Shown piece by piece: positions 54,790 through 64,000 of a stretch of 64,000 nt of DNA. The position numbers were made by a program, and so were the translations under genes. The stretch comes from Lichenostomus cassidix. Lineage: Eukaryota; Chordata; Aves; Passeriformes; Meliphagidae. Position 1 is the stretch's first letter. Each line of letters begins with the position of its first letter. The DNA lies in the NCBI GenBank assembly GCA_008360975.2, contig CM039211.1, positions 266,038-330,037 of the forward strand, given 5' to 3'. The notes beneath the pieces were generated by a model. That model was not told the origin of the DNA. It was given only the letters and a program-made list of their open reading frames with translations, and ran no database searches.

Positions 54790-55361
54790 AAGGAGAAGGT
54801 AAAATAAAAGAAAAGAATGGAAGGAACGAAAGGGAAAAGAAAAAAGAAAGGTAAGAAAAAAAGGTAAAAAACCAAATGAAAAGAATGGTAAAGAAAGAAA
54901 AGAGTGATATTTATAGATAGAAAAGAAAGGAAAGGAAAAAATTATACGAATGGAGAAGAAAAAATTTTAAAGAAAAAAGAAATGTAAAAAGAAGAGGAAA
55001 GAAAAAATCAAAAGAAAAGGAAAGAGAAAAAAAAAGAAAGGAGTAAGAAAAAAGAAAGGAGCAAGAAAAAAGAAAAGAGTAAGAAGAAAGGAAAGGGAAA
55101 GGGAAAGGGAAAGGGAAAGGGAAAGGGAAAGGGAAAGGGAAAGGGAAGGGACGGGACGGGAAGGGAAGGGAAGGGAAGGGAAGGGAAGGGAAGGGAAGGG
55201 AAGGGAAGGGAAGGGAAGCTTTGGGAAGGGAAAGGAAAGGAAAGGAAAGGAAAGGAAAGGAAAGGAAAGGAAAGGAAAAACAAAGGAAAGGAAAGGAAAG
55301 AAAGGAAAAAGAAAAGAAAAGAAAAGAAAAGAAAAGAAAAGAAAAGAAAAGAAAAGAAAAG

Positions 55362-55392
<31 letters not shown>

Positions 55393-55565
55393 GAAAAGGA
55401 AAAGAGAAGGAAAAGAAAAGGAAAAGAGAAGGAAAAGAAAAGGAAAAGAGAAGGAAAAGAAAAGGAAAGGAAAGAAAAGGAAAGGAAAGGAAAGGAAAGG
55501 AAAGGAAAGGAAAGGAAAGGAAAGGAAAGGAAAGGAAAGGAAAGAAAGGAAAGGAAAGTATGTAA
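54790..55565 (+). repeat. A-rich transition with GGGAAA, GGAAA and AAAAG arrays
   Basis: Four different short units follow one another: GGGAAA (55090-55150), GGGAA, GGAAA and AAAAG (55310-55385), then mixed GGAAAAG and GGAAA. This is the most heterogeneous of the transitions. Confidence 0.9.
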
Positions 55566-55609
55566 AGAGACCTCCAGTGGTGTCACTGGGCAGGAGCAGC
55601 AGAACAGCC

Positions 55610-55901
55610 TCACAGCCCTCTCGGCTCCCACCTGAAGTGTGAGGCACACTTCTTGTGGGGAATCGGATGCTTCCTGAGGGCCTGGGCTCCCGGCTGGGCT
55701 GCCCCGGGGCTTGGGGGGCTGTGCAGGGCAGGCTGCAGGCTCTCGGGCCCTGCCTCGGGCACCTGCTGGGCCAGGGCGGGACAGGCCGCGTGTGCCACGG
55801 TGGCTCGGGCTTCCAGAAGGGCAAGTGCGGCCCAGAGCGGCAGTCAGGGGTGTGACACTAGTGAGAGGTTCCCGAGCCAAGCCTCCCACGGGAAGGACAC
55901 G
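55610..55901 (-). pseudogene. U6 module M5, start and frame lost
   Basis: The ATG is GTG here (cacggtgagc on plus), and a CGA codon has become TGA in the HPRLPL segment. Confidence 0.6.
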
Positions 55902-55984
55902 GTGAGCCCACCTATTGTAAAAACGACTGCTCTTTCCCCCCTGGATCCTGCTTATTACTCAAGGAGTTCCAGGAGGCTCACGTA

Positions 55985-56680
55985 GTCCCACGCATCCTCA
56001 TCCCTCTTGTCCTTCTCCCAGCACAAGGCCTTGCGCCCCACGGCCTGGACACTGCCATCTTCCCAGCCATCCCATGCCAGCCGGACTGCACCGACGGTCT
56101 GTTCTCTTTGATGCCTTTGGACACCTCCTAGGCAATGGAGCCTTGCTCTCCAGAAAGCTCTTGGCCAGTGTACTCTTCCCAGTCCCATTGTTCTTGGTAG
56201 TTACTGCCTTCTCGGGGCACATGCTGGGCTCCAGGTGCCTCTGATCCTGTGGCTGGCTGCAGCCTGGGGGGCTGTGTGGGGCAGGGACAGAGCTCTCTGT
56301 CCCTGCCGATGGGACCTCCTCACTAAGAGCAAGAGAACCTGGGGCCTTTCTCCCCTGAGCAGCAAGAGGTTCGCTGGACTCCTCCTGCTCCTGCTGCTCC
56401 TTCTTCTGCTCCTCCTCCTCCTCGTCCTCCTCAGCAGCTCCGGCTGTGGCAGCAGCCTCTGCCACCTGGGCCGCTGTGGGGCTGCCCGAGGCTGCCCGCT
56501 GCCTCTGCTGTGCCCTGGGTGCCTGCAGTGCTGAGAGAGCCAGGCCCCTGCTGGGCACAAGGCTGGCCATCCTCGTCCTTCTCTGCGGCCAAGGCTTGGG
56601 CCCAGAGCTTGGCACTGACACCTTCTCCCTGGTGGGACAGCCCTGCCGGGCTGCTCATGCTTTCTTCCCCCCACCAGCTT
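55985..56680 (-). pseudogene. U6 module M4, frameshifted
   Basis: Full Glu-rich stretch, longer than in U2 (EEDEEEEEQKKEQQEQEE). The halves are in different frames. Confidence 0.6.
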
Positions 56681-56701
56681 TGGCTCAGGCCTGTCTTTTT
56701 C

Positions 56702-57130
56702 CTAACGGGACACCCCTTGGACACTGTCCTCTTGGGATAGCTCCTGGTGGTTCTTGTCTCCTGCTTCGGACAAATCAGGCTCTCTCTCGTCCTCTTCCCA
56801 TGGCTGTGTGTGCACATGGCCTGGCACAGCTTTTTCCAAAGGAGACACTTCCTGGAATCCCTCCCCTTCGCACTGGCACACCTCTACACCTGGCTCCTCT
56901 TCTTCCCACGGGGACAACTCTGGGCATCTGTCCTCCTCCTCTTCGTGCCAGTGGTACAGCTCCTGCACTGTGACACTTTGTGCCCACTGGCACAGCTGCT
57001 GCTGTGTCCCATCTGCCCACTGCACTGTCACACCTCCCTCCCACTGCTGCCACTCCTGGTGTCTCACAGCTCCCCAGGGGAACACTTGCTGAATTGTCAT
57101 TTCCGCCTGCCCTAGCTGAAAATCACTCAT
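56702..57130 (-). CDS. U6 M3: tryptophan-rich 142-residue ORF
   Basis: Open. Differences: the second residue is Ser (MSDF for MRDF) and HTQPW for HTQAW. Confidence 0.5.
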   Translation of the reverse strand: MSDFQLGQAEMTIQQVFPWGAVRHQEWQQWEGGVTVQWADGTQQQLCQWAQSVTVQELYHWHEEEEDRCPELSPWEEEEPGVEVCQCEGEGFQEVSPLEKAVPGHVHTQPWEEDEREPDLSEAGDKNHQELSQEDSVQGVSR

Positions 57131-57508
57131 GGTCGCTTCTTCCCCCAGGCAAAGCTCTCGGCCGCTGCCATCTGCCTGTGGGGAAAGCTCTTCCTCCACA
57201 TGCTATTCCCAATCTGGGTGCATGGGGACAAAGGCCCCTTCCTCCTCGTCCTCAGTCTCTGACAGCGGCAGGACTGAGCTGCCCATAGCCCCCAGGCACT
57301 GCCCGCTGAGGGCCTGCTCCTCCAGGCAGCTGGCCAAGAGGCTGGGGGGCTGTGAGTTGGGCCTTGCCTTGTTCTCCTCCGTGGCTCACACCTGCGGCAC
57401 AGACGAGTCCCGGGAGCTGCTTGCTGCTGCCACGGCGGCTCTCCTGGCACTGGCCACGGCAGGGCCCTGCAGTGCCCCTTGGATTCCCTCAGCCAGGGCG
57501 GGGCTCTC

Positions 57509-57528
57509 TGATGTCACAAGGGCCTTTG
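57509..57528 (-). promoter_or_regulatory. CRE-like octamer upstream of U6 M3
   Basis: TGATGTCA on plus at 57509-57516 beside a GC box. Confidence 0.35.
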
Positions 57529-58132
57529 GCCCCGTCACGCCCCGCATCACAGAGCAAGGGCCCTGACACAAGGCGCCCGTGTGGCAAAGGGCCACCCTCG
57601 GCCCCCCTGCAACAGGCGCAGGCAGCGCAAGTGGCGAGGAGCAGCCCCGGGACAGAAAAGGCAAGGCAAAAGGAAAGGCTTCCAGCCCCTTGGTGTGACC
57701 CGCTTCTTCCAATGATGCAAAATGCCTGTGAGAAACTGCTGGCTTTTGGATGGAATTGGGAGTGGACCAAGTCTTCTAAGCAAAATCTCCTTTGCTCCTT
57801 ACTTCAGGCACAGGCACCAAAGCACCCCCACGGGTGCTGCTTTTGGGCCACCACACTCTTGGGCACCACTTGGCCTAGGGGACAGCCCTGGGGACAGCCC
57901 TGGGGATGCTCGGAAGCAGCTGGGGCCGGCTCAGGCCGCAGGGCCACGGCCAGGCCAAGGCCGCCCGTGCAGCTCCCTCATGGTGCCGGGCACTCTGGCT
58001 CGGCCACCATCTGCAGGCCCGGCCCGGGGCTGGCCGCGGGCACCGATCCTCTGGCGGTGGGCCCACCTATTGTCAAAACCACTGCTCTTTGCTCCCTGGC
58101 CTCTGCTTCTTCCTCGACAAGTTCCAGGAGGC

Positions 58133-58495
58133 TCACGTCGTCTCACTCGTCCTCTTCCCACTCGTCGTCCTCCCTCTGCAAGCTTTGGGCCCCATGGCCT
58201 GGACCCTCACATCTTCCCAGCTGGAGATTTCCTGGATCAGCCACGGATCAGCACAGGCTGCCCCTGGGCTCTCTTCTTGCTGTATTTCTCCAGGGGAGAT
58301 CTCTGCCTCTTCCCCATGGTCCCACTGGGGAAGCTCCAGCTCCCCAGCCAAGGCTCCCTCCTCGGTCTCTCGCTGTGCCATGACCGAACCCCTCTCTGCC
58401 TCCTGCTGCTGCTGCTCGCTGCTGGCCTGGGCTCCCAGCGGGGCAGGCCAGGGGCTGGGGGACTGCGACTTGGGCCTTGCCTTGTCCTGCTCCAT
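58133..58495 (-). CDS. U6 M2: 120-residue ORF
   Basis: Open. The most diverged M2 copy (SVMAQ for SVVAQ, CADPW for CAEPR, EDVRVQ for EDASVQ). Confidence 0.45.
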   Translation of the reverse strand: MEQDKARPKSQSPSPWPAPLGAQASSEQQQQEAERGSVMAQRETEEGALAGELELPQWDHGEEAEISPGEIQQEESPGAACADPWLIQEISSWEDVRVQAMGPKACRGRTTSGKRTSETT

Positions 58496-58680
58496 GGCTC
58501 ACACCTGCGGCACAGACGAGTCCCGGGAGATGCTTGCTGCTGCCACGGCGGCTCTCCTGGGGCACTTGGGTGCCCGACTCTAGTGACAGGAGGTCAACCC
58601 CAGCCTCTAAGGAGACGGACATGGGGAGCTCACCTATTGAAAGAACTACTGGTCTTTGCTCCCTGGCCTCTGCTTCTTTC

Positions 58681-59306
58681 TCAAGGAGTTCCAGGAGGCT
58701 CACATCGTCCCACTTGTCCTCTTGCCGCTCGTCGTGCTCCCGCTGCAAGCCTTGGGCCCCACGCCCTGGACGCTTGCATCTTGCCAGCCGTCCCATGCCA
58801 CCTCTTGGTCACTGGTGTCCTCCCAGCCGGACTGCACCGATGGTCTCTTCCCATTGGTACCTTTGAACACCTCCTGGGCAATGGAGCCTTGCTCTCCAGA
58901 AAGCTCTTGGCCAGTGTACTCTTCCCAGTCTGGTTGTTCTTGGTAGTTACTGCCTTCTCGGGGCACATGCTGGGCTCCAGGTGCCTCTGCTCCTCTGGCT
59001 GGCTCCTCTGGGGGGCTGTGTGGGGCAGGAACAGGGCTCTGTGTCCCTGCCGATGGCACCTCCTCAATGAAAGCAGGAGAACCTGGGGCCTTTTCTCCCT
59101 GTGCAGCCAAAGTTTTGTGGGTCTCCTCCTTCCTCCTCCATCTCCTCTTCTGCAGCACCAGAGTGTGCCTGCTGGGCCGCCATGGGGCTGCCCGGGGCAG
59201 GAGAGGTGCTGGGCAGGGCAGGCGCTGCCTCTGCTCCCCTCTGGGTGCCTGCAGTGCTGAGAGAGCCAGGCCCCTGCTGGGCACAAGGCTGGCCATCTTC
59301 GGCCAT
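58681..59306 (-). pseudogene. U6 module M1, frameshifted
   Basis: The single GGAGGAA unit puts the two halves in different frames. Otherwise close to U1. Confidence 0.65.
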
Positions 59307-59344
59307 GTCTGCGGCCAAGGCTTGGGCCCAGAACCTTGAACTGA

Positions 59345-60010
59345 AGCTTAGGGAGGGGACTTTGGGAAGGGAAAGGAAGGGAAGCTTTGGGAAGCTTTGG
59401 GAAGGGAAGGGAAGCTTTGGGAAGCTTTGGGAAGCTTTGGGAAGCTTTGGGAAGCTTTGGGAAGGGAAGCTTTGGGAAGGGAAGCTTTGGGAAAGGAAGG
59501 GAAGCTTTGGGAAGGGAAGGGAAGCTTTGGGAAGGGAAGCTTTGGGAAGGGAAGCTTTGGGAAGGGAAGCTTTGGGAAGGGAAGGGAAGCTTTGGGAAGC
59601 TTTGGGAAGGGAAGGGAAGCTTTGGGAAGGGAAGCTTTGGGAAGGAAGCAGGGAAGGAAGGAAGCTTTGGGAAGGAGGCTTGAAGGAAAGGGAAGGGAAG
59701 CTGAGGGGAAGGAAGGAAGGGAAGCGGAAGGGAAGCTTGGGAAAGCTTTGGGAAGGGAAGGGAAGCTTTGGGAAGGAAGCTTTGGGAAGGGAAGGGAAGA
59801 CTTTGGGAAGGAAGCTTTGGGAAGCTTTGGGAAGGGTTTGGGAAGGGAAGGGAAGGAAGCTTTGGGAAGGGAAGGGAAGCTTTGGGAAGGGAAGGGAAGC
59901 TTTGGGAAGGGATGGGAAGCTTTGGGAAGGGATGGGAAGCTTTGGGAAGGGAAGGGAAGCTTTGGGAAGGGAAGGGAAGCTTTGGGAAGGGAAGGGAAGG
60001 GAAGCTTTGG
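59345..60010 (+). repeat. GGGAA satellite array 7
   Basis: Almost only GGGAAGCTTT decamers, the same variant as array 6, unlike arrays 1-5. Confidence 0.95.
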
Positions 60011-60569
60011 GAAGGAGAAGGTAAAATAAAAGGAAAGAAAGGAAGAGACGAAAGGGAAAAGAAAAAGGAAAGGAAAGAAAAAAGGTAAAGAACCAACTGT
60101 AAAGTATGGTAAAGAAGGGAAAGAATGAAATTTATAGATAGAATGGAAAGGAAACGAAAAAATTGATACGAAAGGAGAAGAAAAAAGAAGAAAGGAAAAG
60201 GCAAGAAAAAAAATTAAAAGAAAAAAGAAGAAGAGTGTAAAGAGAAGAGAAAAAAAAATGAAAAGGGAAGAGAAAAAAAAGAATGGCGTAAGAAAAAAGA
60301 AAGGAGTAAGAAAAAGGAAAGGAAAGGAAAGGAAAGGAAAGGAAAGGAAAGGAAAGGAAAGGAAAGGGGAAAGGAAAGGAAAGGGGAAAGGAAAGGAAAG
60401 GAAAGGAAAGGAAAGGAAAGGAAAGGAAAGGAAAGGAAAGGAAAGGAAAGGAAAGGAAAGGGAAAGGAAAGGAAAGGAAAGGAAAGGAAAGGAAAGGAAA
60501 GGAAAGGAAAGGAAAGGAAAGGAAAGGAAAGGAAAGGAAAGGAAAGGAAAGGAAAGGAAAGGAGAAAAG

Positions 60570-60600
<31 letters not shown>

Positions 60601-60690
60601 GAAAAGAAAAGAAAAAAAAGAAAAGAAAAGAAAAGAAAAGAAAAAAAAAGAAAAGAAAAGAAAAAAAAGAAAAGAAAAGAAAAGAAAAGA
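60011..60690 (+). repeat. A-rich transition, GGAAA and AAAAG arrays
   Basis: The conserved 300-bp A-rich segment, then GGAAA to about 60560, then AAAAG to 60690. Confidence 0.93.
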
Positions 60691-60731
60691 ATCCTCAAGT
60701 GATGTCGCTGGGCAGAAGCAGCAGAACAACC

Positions 60732-61022
60732 ACGCAGCTCCCACTGCATCCACCTGAAGCACGAGGCACACTTCCTTTGTGGAATCGGCTGCTTCCTGAG
60801 GGCCTGGGCTCCCGGCTGGGCTGCCCCGGGGCTTGGGGGGCTGTGCAGGGCAGGCTGCAGGCTCTCGGGCCCTGCCTCGGGCACCTGCCTGGCCAGGGCG
60901 GGACAGGCCGCGTGTGCCACGGTGGCTCGGGCTTCCAGAAGGGCAAGTGCGGCCCAGAGCGGCAGTCGGGGGTGCAACACTAGTGAGAGGTTCTCGAGCC
61001 AAGCCTCCCACGGGAAGGACAC
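60732..61022 (-). pseudogene. U7 module M5, start and stop altered
   Basis: The ATG is GTG. The C-terminal stop is lost through a changed segment (CASCFRWMQWELRG), so the frame runs into the AAAAG array. Confidence 0.6.
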
Positions 61023-61029
61023 GGTGAGC

Positions 61030-61595
61030 CCACCTATTGTAAAAACGACTGCTCTTTCCCCCCTGGATCCTGCTTATTCTTCGAGAAGTTCCAGGAGGCT
61101 CACATAGTCCCACACGTCCCCATCCCTCTTGTCGTTCTCCCAGCACAAGGCATTGGGCCCCACGGCCTGGACACTGCCATCTTCCCAGCCATCCCATGCC
61201 AGCCGGACTGCACCGACAGTCTGTTCTCTTTGATGCCTTTGGACACCTCCTAGGCAATGGAGCCTTGCTCTCCAGAAAGCTCTTGGCCAGTGTACTCTTC
61301 CCAGTCCCATTGTTCTTGGTAGTTACTGCCTTCTCGGGGCACATGCTGGGCTCCAGGTGCCTCTGATCCTGTGGCTGGCTGCAGCCTGGGGGGCTGTGTG
61401 GGGCAGGGACAGAGCTCTCTGCTGCGCCCTGGGTGCCACAGTGCTGAGAGAGCCAGGCCCCTGCTGGGCACAAGGCTGGCCATCCTCGTCCTTCTCTGCG
61501 GCCAAGGCTTGGGCCCAGAGCTTGGCACTGACACCTTCTCCCTGGTGGGACAGCCCTGCCGGGCTGCTCATGCTTTCTTCCCCCCACAACAGCTT
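61030..61595 (-). pseudogene. U7 module M4 with internal deletion
   Basis: Shares the 190-bp deletion of U4 (join near 61420). The WDGWEDGSVQAVGP to YVSLLELLEE segment is in one frame here, which shows how the module ends when unbroken. Confidence 0.6.
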
Positions 61596-61616
61596 TGCCT
61601 CAGGCCTGTCTTTTTC

Positions 61617-62045
61617 CTAACGGGACACCCCTTGGACACTGTCCTCTTGGGATAGCTCCTGGTGGTTCTTGTCTCCTGCTTCGGACAAATCAGGCTCTCT
61701 CTCGTCCTCTTCCCATGCCTGTGTGTGCACATGGCCTGGCACAGCTTTTTCCAAAGGAGACACTTCCTGGAATCCCTCCCCTTCACACTGGCACACCTCT
61801 ACACCTGGCTCCTCTTCTTCCCACAGGGACAACTCTGGGCATCTGTCCTCCTCCTCTTCGTGCCAGTGGTACAGCTCCTGCTCTGTGACACTTTGTGCCC
61901 ACTGGCACAGCTGCTGCTGTGTCCCATCTGCCCACTGCACTGTCACGCCTCCCTCCCACTGCTGCCACTCCTGGTGTCTCACAGCTCCCCAGGGGAACAC
62001 TTGCTGAATTGTCATTTCCGCCTGCCCTAGCTGAAAATCTCTCAT
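61617..62045 (-). CDS. U7 M3: tryptophan-rich 142-residue ORF
   Basis: Open. Differences: SVTEQEL for SVTVQEL and PELSLWEEE for PELSPWEEE. Confidence 0.5.
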   Translation of the reverse strand: MRDFQLGQAEMTIQQVFPWGAVRHQEWQQWEGGVTVQWADGTQQQLCQWAQSVTEQELYHWHEEEEDRCPELSLWEEEEPGVEVCQCEGEGFQEVSPLEKAVPGHVHTQAWEEDEREPDLSEAGDKNHQELSQEDSVQGVSR

Positions 62046-62423
62046 GGTCGCTTCTTCCCCCAGGCAAAGCTCTCGGCCGCTGCCATCTGCATGTGGGGAA
62101 AGCTCTTCCTCCACATGCTATTCCCAATCTTGGTGCATGGGGACAAAGGCCCCTTCCTCCTCGTCCTCAGTCTCTGACAGCGGCAGGACTGAGCTGCCCA
62201 TAGCCCCCAGGCACTGCCCGCTGAGGGCCTGCTCCTCCAGGCAGCTGGCCAAGAGGCTGGGGGGCTGTGAGTTGGGCCTTGCCTTGTTCTCCTCCGTGGC
62301 TCACACCTGCGGCACAGACGAGTCCCGGGAGCTGCTTGCTGCTGCCACGGCGGCTCTCCTGGCACTGGCCACGGCAGGGCCCTGCAGTGCCCCTTGGATT
62401 CCCTCAGCCAGGGCGGGGCTCTC

Positions 62424-62443
62424 TGATGTCACAAGGGCCTTTG
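62424..62443 (-). promoter_or_regulatory. CRE-like octamer upstream of U7 M3
   Basis: TGATGTCA on plus at 62424-62431 beside a GC box. Confidence 0.35.
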
Positions 62444-63047
62444 GCCCTGTCACGCCCCGCATCACAGAGCAAGGGCCCTGACACAAGGCGCCCGTGTGGC
62501 AAAGGGCCACCCTCGGCCCCCCTGCAACAGGCGCAGGCAGCGCAAGTGGCGAGGAGCAGCCCCGGGACAGAAAAGGCAAGGCAAAAGGAAAGGCTTCCAG
62601 CCCCTTGGTGTGACCCGCTTCTTCCAATGATGCGAAATGCCTGTGAGAAACTGCTGGCTTTTGGATGGAATTGCGAGTGGACCAAGTCTTCTAAGCAAAA
62701 TCTCCTTTGCTCCTTACTTCAGGCACAGGCACCAAAGCACCCCCACGGGTGCTGCTTTTGGGCCACCACACTCTTGGGCACCACTTGGCCTTGGGGACAG
62801 CCCTGGGGACAGCCCTGGGGATGCTCGGAAGCAGCTGGGGCCGGCTCAGGCCGCAGGGCCACGGCCAGGCCAAGGCCGCCCGTGCAGCTCCCTCATGGTG
62901 CCGGGCACTCTGGCTCGGCCACCATCTGCAGGCCCGGCCCGGGGCTGGCCGCGGGCACCGATCCTCTGGCAGTGGGCCCACCTATTGTCAAAACCACTGC
63001 TCTTTGCTCCCTGGCCTCTGCTTCTTCCTCGACAAGTTCCAGGAGGC

Positions 63048-63410
63048 TCACATCGTCTCACTCGTTGTCTTCCCACTCGCCATCCTCCCTCTGCAAGCTT
63101 TGGGCCCCATGGCCTGGACGCTCGCATCTTCCCAGCTGGAGATTTCCTGGATCAGCCGCGGCTCAGCACAGGCTGGCCCTGGGCTCTCTTCTTGCTGTAT
63201 TTCTCCAGGGGAGATCTCTGCCTCTTCCCCATGGTCCCACTGGGGAAGCTCCAGCTCCCCAGCCAAGGCTCCCTCCTCGGTCTCTCGCTGTGCCACGACC
63301 GAACCCCTCTCTGCCTCCTGCTGCTGCTGCTCGCTGCTGGCCTGGGCTCCCAGCGGGGCAGGCCAGGGGCTGGGGGACTGCGACTTGGGCCTTGCCTTGT
63401 CCTGCTCCAT
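63048..63410 (-). CDS. U7 M2: 120-residue ORF
   Basis: Open, same limits. Shares GRMASGK with U5. Confidence 0.45.
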   Translation of the reverse strand: MEQDKARPKSQSPSPWPAPLGAQASSEQQQQEAERGSVVAQRETEEGALAGELELPQWDHGEEAEISPGEIQQEESPGPACAEPRLIQEISSWEDASVQAMGPKACRGRMASGKTTSETM

Positions 63411-63570
63411 GGCTCACACCTGCGGCACAGACGAGTCCCGGGAGATGCTTGCTGCTGCCACGGCGGCTCTCCTGGGGCACTTGGGTGCCCGACTCTAGTG
63501 ACAGGAGGTCAACCCAAGCCTCTAAGGAGACGGACATGGGGAGCTCACCTATTGAAAGAACTACTGGTCT

Positions 63571-64000
63571 TTGCTCCCTGGCCTCTGCTTCTTTCTCAAG
63601 GAGTTCCAGGAGGCTCACATCGTCCCACTTGTCCTCTTGCCGCTCGTCGTGCTCCCACTGCAAGCCTTGGGCCCCACGCCCTGGACGCTTGCATCTTGCC
63701 AGCCGTCCCATGCCACCTCTTGGCCACTGGTGTCCTCCCAGCCGGACTGCACCGATGGTCTCTTCCCATTGGTACCTTTGAACACCTCCTGGGCAATGGA
63801 GTCTAGCTCTCCAGAAAGCTCTTGGCCAGTGTACTCTTCCCAGTCCCATTGTTCTTGGTAGTTACTGCCTTCTCGGGGCACATGCTGGGCTCCAGGTGCC
63901 TCTGCTCCTCTGGCTGGCTCCTCTGGGGGGCTGTGTGGGGCAGGAACGGGGCTCTGTGTCCCTGCCGATGGCACCTCCTCAATGAAAGCAGGAGAACCTG
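63571..64000 (-). CDS. U7 M1, C-terminal part, cut by window end
   Basis: The segment from VPSAGTQSPVPAP through DWEEYTGQELSGELDSIA to SGKRTSGTM is open (stop at 63615). The N-terminal half and the GGAGGAA stretch lie beyond the window, so its frame status is unknown. Confidence 0.4.

Overview
This window looks like bird genomic DNA, most likely from a songbird. That is an inference from HSF5-like and Topors-like RING coding sequence, vertebrate GT-AG introns, GC-rich exons and AATAAA signals. It is a repeat-dense, ampliconic, assembly-difficult locus. No bacterial operon, CRISPR array, rRNA or tRNA was seen. Three runs of exactly 500 N (15918-16417, 35044-35543, 53287-53786) divide it into four contigs: A (1-15917), B (16418-35043), C (35544-53286) and D (53787-64000).

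Three kinds of material are shuffled through the contigs. (1) An HSF5-like/RING locus is complete on the minus strand of B (27.3-32.6 kb) and the plus strand of C (36.7-42.0 kb); A carries only its 3' end (1-2.5 kb) and a rearranged RING part (3.0-4.8 kb). A TATA promoter with TGTGACATCA elements leads to a RING-finger coding exon, then an HSF DNA-binding-domain exon, then exons whose phases fit. In B the RING and the HSF domain lie in one open reading frame; in C an 11-bp difference separates the frames. (2) A macro-unit called U here is about 3.7 kb and occurs seven times: U1 4.8-7.6, U2 9.8-13.6, U3 fragment 16.4-16.7, U4 19.2-22.8, U5 48.7-52.4 inverted, U6 55.6-59.3, U7 60.7 kb to the window end. 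Each full unit has related acidic modules (M1-M5). Most are frame-broken in some copies, but a tryptophan-rich 142-codon ORF (M3) and a 120-codon ORF (M2) stay open in all six copies that contain them. (3) Long purine satellites built on GGGAA/GGAAG and GGAAA separate the units. At 33.9-35.0 and 53.8-54.5 kb the satellite becomes an 11-bp repeat containing GAAGTTTC, a perfect two-unit heat-shock-element core (GAAnnTTC), next to genes for an HSF-family domain.

A block R (14.7-15.9, 23.5-24.65, 45.5-46.7 kb) has a TATA box, an ORF and an AATAAA signal; the ORF has an intact ATG only in contig A. B and C are near full-length inverted copies that differ by small and large indels, and two of the three orientation-related boundaries coincide with N gaps. 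The palindromic layout may therefore be real (ampliconic arms) or a scaffold-order or haplotig artefact.

Functionally, the only domains named with confidence are the C3HC4 RING and the HSF domain. HSF5 is a germ-line (testis) factor in other vertebrates, and CRE-like promoter motifs plus ampliconic structure would fit a germ-line expressed family, but nothing in the sequence proves expression.
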